This document shows positions 58,861 through 64,000 of a stretch of 64,000 bases of DNA, one piece after another. Under the pieces are notes generated by a model, which saw only the letters and a program-made list of their open reading frames with translations, made no database searches and was not told where the DNA came from. Source of the stretch: Erythroxylum novogranatense (taxonomy: Eukaryota > Streptophyta > Magnoliopsida > Malpighiales > Erythroxylaceae). Where the stretch lies: the NCBI GenBank assembly GCA_029891385.1, contig CM057226.1, positions 90,590,977 through 90,654,976 of the forward strand, in the 5' to 3' direction. The position numbers were made by a program, and so were the translations under genes. The stretch's first letter is position 1, and each line of letters opens with the position of its first letter.

Positions 58861-60549
58861 TTAACATAAAGCTCTCTCTCCTAAGAGTCGCAAAACAATC
58901 TCGAGATGCTTCTCATGATCTTCTTCACTCTTAGAATACACCAGAATGTCATCTATAAACACTATGACAAACTGATCCAGAAACTCCCTGAAAACTCTAT
59001 TCATAAGATCCATGAAAGCAGCTGGAGCATTGGTCAAGCCGAATGGCATAACCAAAAACTCATAGTGCCCATAACGGGTCCTGAATGCTGTCTTGCTTAC
59101 ATCAGACTCCTTGATTCTCGAAATGATGATAGCGACGACGAGATCAATCTTGGAGAAAACTCTAGCTCCCTGCAGCTGGTCAAACAGATCATCTATCCGT
59201 GGCAACGGATACTTGTTCTTAATTGTTACCTTGTTGAGCCTCTGATAGTCAATGTACATCCGCCATGATCCATCCTTCTTCTTGACAAACAGAACTGGTG
59301 CTCCCCAAGGAGACGAACTAGGCCTGACATACCCCTTCTCTAACAGTTCCTCCAACTGTTCCTTAAGCTCCCTCAACTCAGCTGGAGCCATCCTGTAAGG
59401 CGGGATAGAAATAGGCGCGGTTCCAGGAATCAAGTCAATGGCAAACTCGATTTCTTTCACCGGCGGCAAACCTGGTAACTCATCTGGGAACACATCTAGA
59501 AACTCCCTCACAATCGGGAAATCCTCTAACATCCCTTCATGCACATCGGCATCTACAACATGCGCCAAGAAAGCTTCACATCCCTGGCCCATCATCCTTT
59601 TAGCCAACATAGCTGAAATCAATCTTGGCGATGGTGTCTTCCTATCTCCTCTGAAGATCACCCTCTCACCATTGCCCAGATCAAACTCTACCTCTTTCTG
59701 ACCACAATCCAGCTTGGCCAGATACTTCTCCATAGTATCCATCCCCAGGATAACATCTAACCCTTTAAGGTCTAGCGGTAGTAAGTCCACTACTAATCTA
59801 GCACCATCTATGAAGAGCTCACACTGCTCATACACTTGACTGATCACCACATTCCTCCCTAGAGGAGTACTAACAATCAAAGGCCTATCCAAAGGCACAA
59901 AACTCACACCATGCAATGTTATGCTCGCAGAAACAAAAGAGTGCGTGGAACCAGAATCAATCAAAACATAGACTGCTGAATCAAATAATCGAGCCATACC
60001 CGTGACAACCTCAGGTGCGGCTGCAGCTTCCTCCCTGGTCATGGCAAACACTCTTGTCGGCGCCTGACCCCTTGGCCTTCCTAGAGGAATAGTCTTCCTT
60101 ACAGTCCCAGAGCTGCCTACCTCGATAACTGGTCTGGTTCCCACTGTCTCTGCACGCCTAGGAGCCTGAAACTGTGACCCCTTTGGTCTCGGTACCTGTG
60201 GGCAATGCTTGGCTATATGCCCTTTCTCTCCGCATCTGAAACAAACGTCAAGTGATCTGAGACACTCTCCCTGGTGATGCTTCCCACACTGATCACATAA
60301 CGGGTAGGTGAACCCGCTCCTTCCAGCTCTACCTGTGCCTCCCACATTAGAGGCTTGGCTCAAACAATTTCGACACGCTTGTTCTGGTAGCCCCACTGCT
60401 ACCCACTTCACTCTGACTATGAGCGTTCCTCGTGCTCCTCTCAGGCAATGGAGCACTAACACCCTTTCTGAAACTCTGCTCCCTGTTCTTCCTCTTCTTG
60501 TTCGCTTCATTCTTGATGTTCTCCAGCTTCTCGGCCTGGAGAGCAGCAT
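58861..60549 (-). pseudogene. Tekay zinc knuckle, protease and RT core
   Basis: Zinc knuckle: [14 protein letters not shown] at about 60243-60202, a complete CX2CX4HX4C. Protease: [13 protein letters not shown] at about 59970, active-site DSG intact. [16 protein letters not shown], then [20 protein letters not shown] (tyrosine in place of the usual cysteine), then [20 protein letters not shown] and the catalytic [10 protein letters not shown] near 58950. A short out-of-frame patch ([12 protein letters not shown]) replaces the expected D-x-x-SGYHQ motif near 59120, apparently two compensating indels. A one-base shift near 58870 ends the frame. The first 50 or so codons (60549-60380) are out of register with gag and probably not coding. 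Confidence 0.9.
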
Positions 60550-61303
60550 CCACCAACTGCTGATAGTGACAGAAATTGTGAATCAGGACTTTCTCCCTGA
60601 TCCCTAAGTGAAGACTTCCCTCAAACTTGCGGCACTTGTCTTCCTCTGTTGCCACAATGTTTGCTGCATATCGTGAAAGCTGTGTGAACTTCAGCTCATA
60701 CTCACTCACACTCATGTCCCTCTGCATGAGATTCAGAAATTCCCTGGCCTTCTCTTGCACATAGAACCTGGAGAGATACTTCTTTCTGAACATCTCTACA
60801 AAATCCCTCCATGACAACACCGAAGGAACCACCAGACTGTGGGGCACTGTCTCCCACCAATGCAGTGCATCACCGCAATGTGATCGATCAGATAATCCAA
60901 GCCTATCCTCATCTGAGCATCTCATCTGAACTAGAACCCTCTCGGTCCTCTTCAACCAAGCTTCAGCCTCTTCTGGATTTGTAGTCCCACTGAAATCCAC
61001 AATCCCAAACTTCTGGAGCTTATCATACTGTCCACTCTCGCTCATCTGGAGCTTGCATCGACATCTCGCGATCCTCGTCCCATGGCATACGTGAAAGCTC
61101 GAGCAAAGGCTTGAAAGAAACTCGGATCCATGGGGTTCCTCGAGGCATAGGAGGAGGCGGAGGAGGCTTCTTGTTGCAAACTAGGTGCCTCTGAAATCGG
61201 AATGAATGTGTCCCGCATCCCGAGGAATATGGGATTCATCCGTGCTCTCACAGCGAGAATGAGATCGAGTCATAGCTCCCCGAGTTCTCCTTCGAGGTGG
61301 CAT
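60347..61303 (-). pseudogene. Tekay gag
   Basis: The likely start is the ATG at 61303-61301, giving MPPRRRTRGAM, the usual opening of this lineage. A frameshift moves the reading to the frame with SFFQAFARAF (about 61110). Another shift at 61045 gives the long gag frame: GTTNPEEAEAWLKRTERVL, ALHWWETV, WRDFVEMFRKKYL, REFLNLMQRDMSVSEYELKF, RKFEGSLHLGIREKV. These are the standard gag motifs (WL, F, EF.L..G..SV.EY). A third shift near 60360 separates it from the zinc-knuckle frame; intact Tekay elements have gag and pol in one frame. Confidence 0.88.
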
Positions 61304-61433
61304 GTTCACTCCTTGAATAGAAAACCATTGAAAATTTTAGTTCAAGTACGACAATTTTCAAAATATGTGAAAACAGTCCCAATCATGTAAAACAATGCAA
61401 GTTATTTCTTGAAAGCAATGTCATGCAGCCCTA

Positions 61434-61458
61434 GATCAAAACCTAGGCCTCGATACCA
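61434..61458 (-). other. Primer-binding site of the Tekay element (initiator tRNA-Met type)
   Basis: Two bases plus TT after the LTR end, the minus strand reads TGGTATCGAGGCCTAGG, then TTTTGATC. This matches the complement of the plant initiator tRNA-Met 3' end (TGGTATCAGAGC type) with a small internal indel. Confidence 0.75.
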
Positions 61459-61462
61459 AACA

Positions 61463-62750
61463 TGTTGGACCCACGCGGAGCCCAACGTCGACATGAGAGC
61501 GTGGCGGAAAGCGTGAGATTCATACATTTAAAAGAAAAGAAAAGCCCGCGGAAGGTTAATGGGCCTTTGGAAAGTAAGCTTGAAACCCGCTTTCATTCAT
61601 AATTTAAACAATCAAATCCAAACATGCAATTTAACGATTTAGAAAAGGAGACCATCTAAGTTCAATGGACCCATCGTGAAACTTTCATACTTTTAAACAT
61701 ATTCATAATTCATGCTCCAAAGAAGAGTTTCATAAAGCCTTACTTAATTATCTCAAATCAAATTACAACTTTGAGTTCAAGAGCCAAAAGTATAAAACAC
61801 TCTTGAACCAATGATACTTGAAATGAAACTAAAGTCTTGGAACATAATCAAACATATGAAATGAAAACGGGAGTGCTGCCGAAACTCGTGACTCACTCGA
61901 TCTCGGCTTGTCACCGTATGGGGAGATTGGAGGGGGTGAGCTATAAAGCTCGTGGGAACATATTTATAATATCGTAATAAGCAAAAATATTCAAAACTAT
62001 CTCATTGCCGTAATACTTGCTGAAATCATGATACTTGAGCATGTATGGGTCATTTCTTGAAAAATACTTGATTCTTGAAATAATCCATGATGCATGTCAC
62101 ATAACAAAACATAGCACATAACATGATGGTTTGGGTGTCCCGGGTTCGTGACGTACTACACATGCCATCGAAATGTTGATGTGTAGCGTAGTTTCATGAG
62201 GGAATCCTTGTGGGATAACCACATGCCACGATCGGCGAGAGAGAAGCCTTTTCATGAGTCAATGTGCACTTGACTATCGTGAGGGACACCACAAACCCAC
62301 ATAAGTATGCATAATTCATGTTCTTGTAAACTTGTTTGCCAAACCGGCACTTGCTTGTAATCTTGCTTGTAAACTTCTTTGGTCATGTATTTCGTAATAC
62401 TTGAATTCATGTACTTGTATTCGTAAAAGGAGAACACTCCTTTGTGAAAATCTTGATAATAATCATGAATGCAAAACACATAGCAGAAAATAATCATTCA
62501 TGGTAGTATGCAATGCGATCTTGAATGATGTAATATAAATGCATGAGATCTTGCTTGATTTGAACTAAACAATGAGTACTTAGTTACTTTATTATAAACA
62601 TGAACCCACCTGAATTCCTTGCTTGTCTTGCCTAGGAATGAGTTTCCTTTTGAGCCTCTTGATCCTCTTGCCTCTCTTGATCTCCTAAAATAAGAACCAA
62701 AATCTTATTCAAAATCTCATGTTGAAACCATAATTTCATTCTTTACTTCC
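61463..62750 (-). repeat. Truncated 5' LTR of the Tekay element
   Basis: Collinear with 54309-55604 from TGTTGGACCC to the shared CTTACTTCC/TTAACTTCC, then stops abruptly. At 62751 the sequence switches to the Tat RT frame. Differences from the 3' LTR are mostly one- to three-base indels, clustered near both LTR beginnings, while long tracts are identical. Confidence 0.9.
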
Positions 62751-64000
62751 GATCAGTTGCGTCGCACTCCCTCGGTATTCGGCATGACTACAAGCCGATC
62801 AGACAGAAGAAGCGATGGCACAGCAAGGAGCGACAAGGGGTGATCGAGAAAAAAGTAGAAAAGTTACTCGAGGTCGGGTTCATCCGAGAAGTCAAGTACC
62901 CTGAATGGCTCGCCAATGTGGTTTTAGTGAAAAAGAAGAACGGGAAGTGGAGAATGTGCATAGATTTCACCGATTTGAACAAAGCATGTCCAAAGGACAA
63001 TTTTCCCTTGCCCAAGATCGACCAACTAGTAGACTCTACCTCAGGTCATGAACTCCTCAGCATTCTGGACGCTTTCTCGGGCTATCACCAGATTCAAATG
63101 AGTCTGGAAGACGAAGAAAAGACTGCCTTCATAACCGATCAAGGCACATATTACTATCAAGTAATGCCTTTTGGCTTGAAGAACGCGGGGGCGACTTATC
63201 AGCGACTCGTCATGGAAGTCTTTAAGAAGAAGATCGGCAGGTCGGTGGAAGCTTATGTGGATGATATGGTCGTAAAAAGTAAGTCGGCCACGGAGCATGT
63301 GGAAGATCTCAAGGAGGTCTTCCAGACCCTGAATAAATTTCAGATGAAGCTGAACCCGGAAAAATGCGTTTTTGGGGTGGCATCCGAAAAATTCCTAGGA
63401 TTTATGATCACTCAATGGGGGATTGAGGCTAATCCAGAGAAGATCGAAGCCATCATCCAAATGCCCTCGCCTCAATGCTTAAAAGAAGTGCAGGTATTGA
63501 CCGGTCGGATACTCTCTCTAAGCAGATTCATCTCCAGATTGGGAGACAAGTGCCTCCCATTTTTCAAAATCTTGAGGAAGGCGAACGTAACACAATTCCA
63601 ATGGCCGGACGAATGCGAGAAAGCTTTTCAACACGTAAAGCAATACTTGTCCAGCTCGCCTATCCTGCAAAGCCTGGTAGAGGGAGAGAACCTGATCTTA
63701 TACTTGGCGGTTACGGAGGGGTCGATCAACGCGTTACTTATTCGATCGAAGGGAAACGAACAACACCCTGTCTATTACATCAGCAAAGTATTGACCGGAC
63801 TAGAAACGCGATACACGCCTATAGAGAAACTAGCCCTCTCCCTGATAATGGCGGCTCGAAAGCTAAGGCCCTACTTCCAAAGTCATACAATTGAGGTATG
63901 GACCGACCAACCCCTCAGGCAGTGTCTTCAAAAGCCTGAAACTTCGGGTCGGTTAATAAAGTGGGCGGTAGAGCTGGGAGAGTTCGACATACAGTACAGA
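62751..64000 (+). CDS. Tat-type Gypsy reverse transcriptase and RNase H, open to the right edge
   Basis: One frame (codons at 62765, 62768 and so on) is open for over 410 codons and leaves the window. It contains LGIRHDYKPIRQKKR, NVVLVKKKNGKWRMCIDFTD, LNKACPKDNFPLPKIDQLVD, LDAFSGYHQI, then VMPFGLKNAGATYQRL and the catalytic AYVDDMVVKS at about 63258. RNase H follows: LILYLAVTEGS, TPIEKLALSL, VWTDQPLRQCL. LKNAGATYQRLV and LNKACPKDNFPLPRID-like wording are typical of the Tat lineage. The 5' part of pol (protease) is absent because the sequence starts at the junction with the truncated LTR. RT catalytic residues are intact, unlike other RTs in the window. Confidence 0.92.

Larger units (their letters stand above)
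54309..62750 (-). mobile_element. Tekay-type chromovirus (Ty3/Gypsy), nested, 5' LTR truncated
   Basis: The element reads right to left: truncated 5' LTR (62750-61463), PBS, gag, protease, RT, RNase H, integrase, chromodomain, polypurine tract, full 3' LTR (56590-54309). It interrupts the plus-strand Tat-type Gypsy. The missing 5' LTR section corresponds to 55605-56590 of the 3' LTR (986 bp) and is the U3 side, where the promoter would be. Frameshifts and stops in gag-pol also argue against activity. Confidence 0.9.

Noticed and set aside
58906..59268. 120-codon plus-strand frame
   Set aside because: Antisense to the reverse transcriptase of the Tekay element, which has clear motifs.
63475..63894. 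139-codon plus-strand frame starting MLKRSAGIDRS
   Set aside because: Out of frame with the open RT-RNase H frame that covers the same bases and carries the catalytic motifs.
1..64000. A new defence or biosynthetic gene system
   Set aside because: All long coding signals resolve to transposon proteins or to one DUF1685 gene. I found no cluster of cooperating host genes.

Overview
This is a stretch of nuclear DNA from a flowering plant, most likely a eudicot. The evidence is the AT-rich background, a host gene of the plant DUF1685 family with a GT-AG intron, and many plant-type transposable elements: CACTA, hAT, Mutator, Copia, two Gypsy lineages, LINEs, SINEs and MITEs. I see no bacterial operons, rRNA, tRNA genes, CRISPR arrays or organelle DNA. 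Most of the window is layered transposon debris. The only gene I would defend as an ordinary functional host gene is the two-exon DUF1685 gene at 25512-26242 on the minus strand.

Layout. 1-3702 is the 5' end of a CACTA element read on the minus strand, running off the left edge. 3703-4240 holds 38-bp minisatellite units. 4378 to about 9058 is a decayed Ty1/Copia element with a nested insertion. 9059-10068 holds a LINE tail and a SINE-like unit. 10127-13458 is bounded by inverted GTTTGGTTG-type ends and carries three phase-compatible exons of a plant membrane-protein gene, which looks like gene capture. 13459-15783 is AT-rich with no gene seen. 15784 to about 24258 is a nearly full-length but dead LINE with a tandem duplication of its 5' 0.8 kb, interrupted by a 1,425-bp solo LTR with a perfect 5-bp target duplication. 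24323-24620 is a Tourist-like MITE. The DUF1685 gene follows, with a three-copy 67-bp repeat about 400 bp upstream of its start codon.

27587-52933 holds a SINE with 14-bp target duplications, several copies of an unclassified repeat, and a 4.0-kb insertion with a 5-bp target duplication that splits one of those copies. It also holds decayed hAT and Mutator transposases, an antisense LINE, local tandem repeats and a hAT-type MITE with 8-bp target duplications. 53040-64000 is a Gypsy element of the Tat type on the plus strand, split by a minus-strand Tekay-type chromovirus (54309-62750). The outer 1 kb of the chromovirus 5' LTR is missing, together with the Tat sequence expected between gag and reverse transcriptase. 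The Tat reverse transcriptase and RNase H frame is open to the right edge of the window.

No set of genes here works together as a novel pathway or defence system. The most interesting material is structural: the exon-carrying TIR unit, the 5'-duplicated LINE, the 4-kb possible giant solo LTR, and the nested Gypsy pair with a deletion across the junction. Family names come from motif recognition by eye; no database search was possible.
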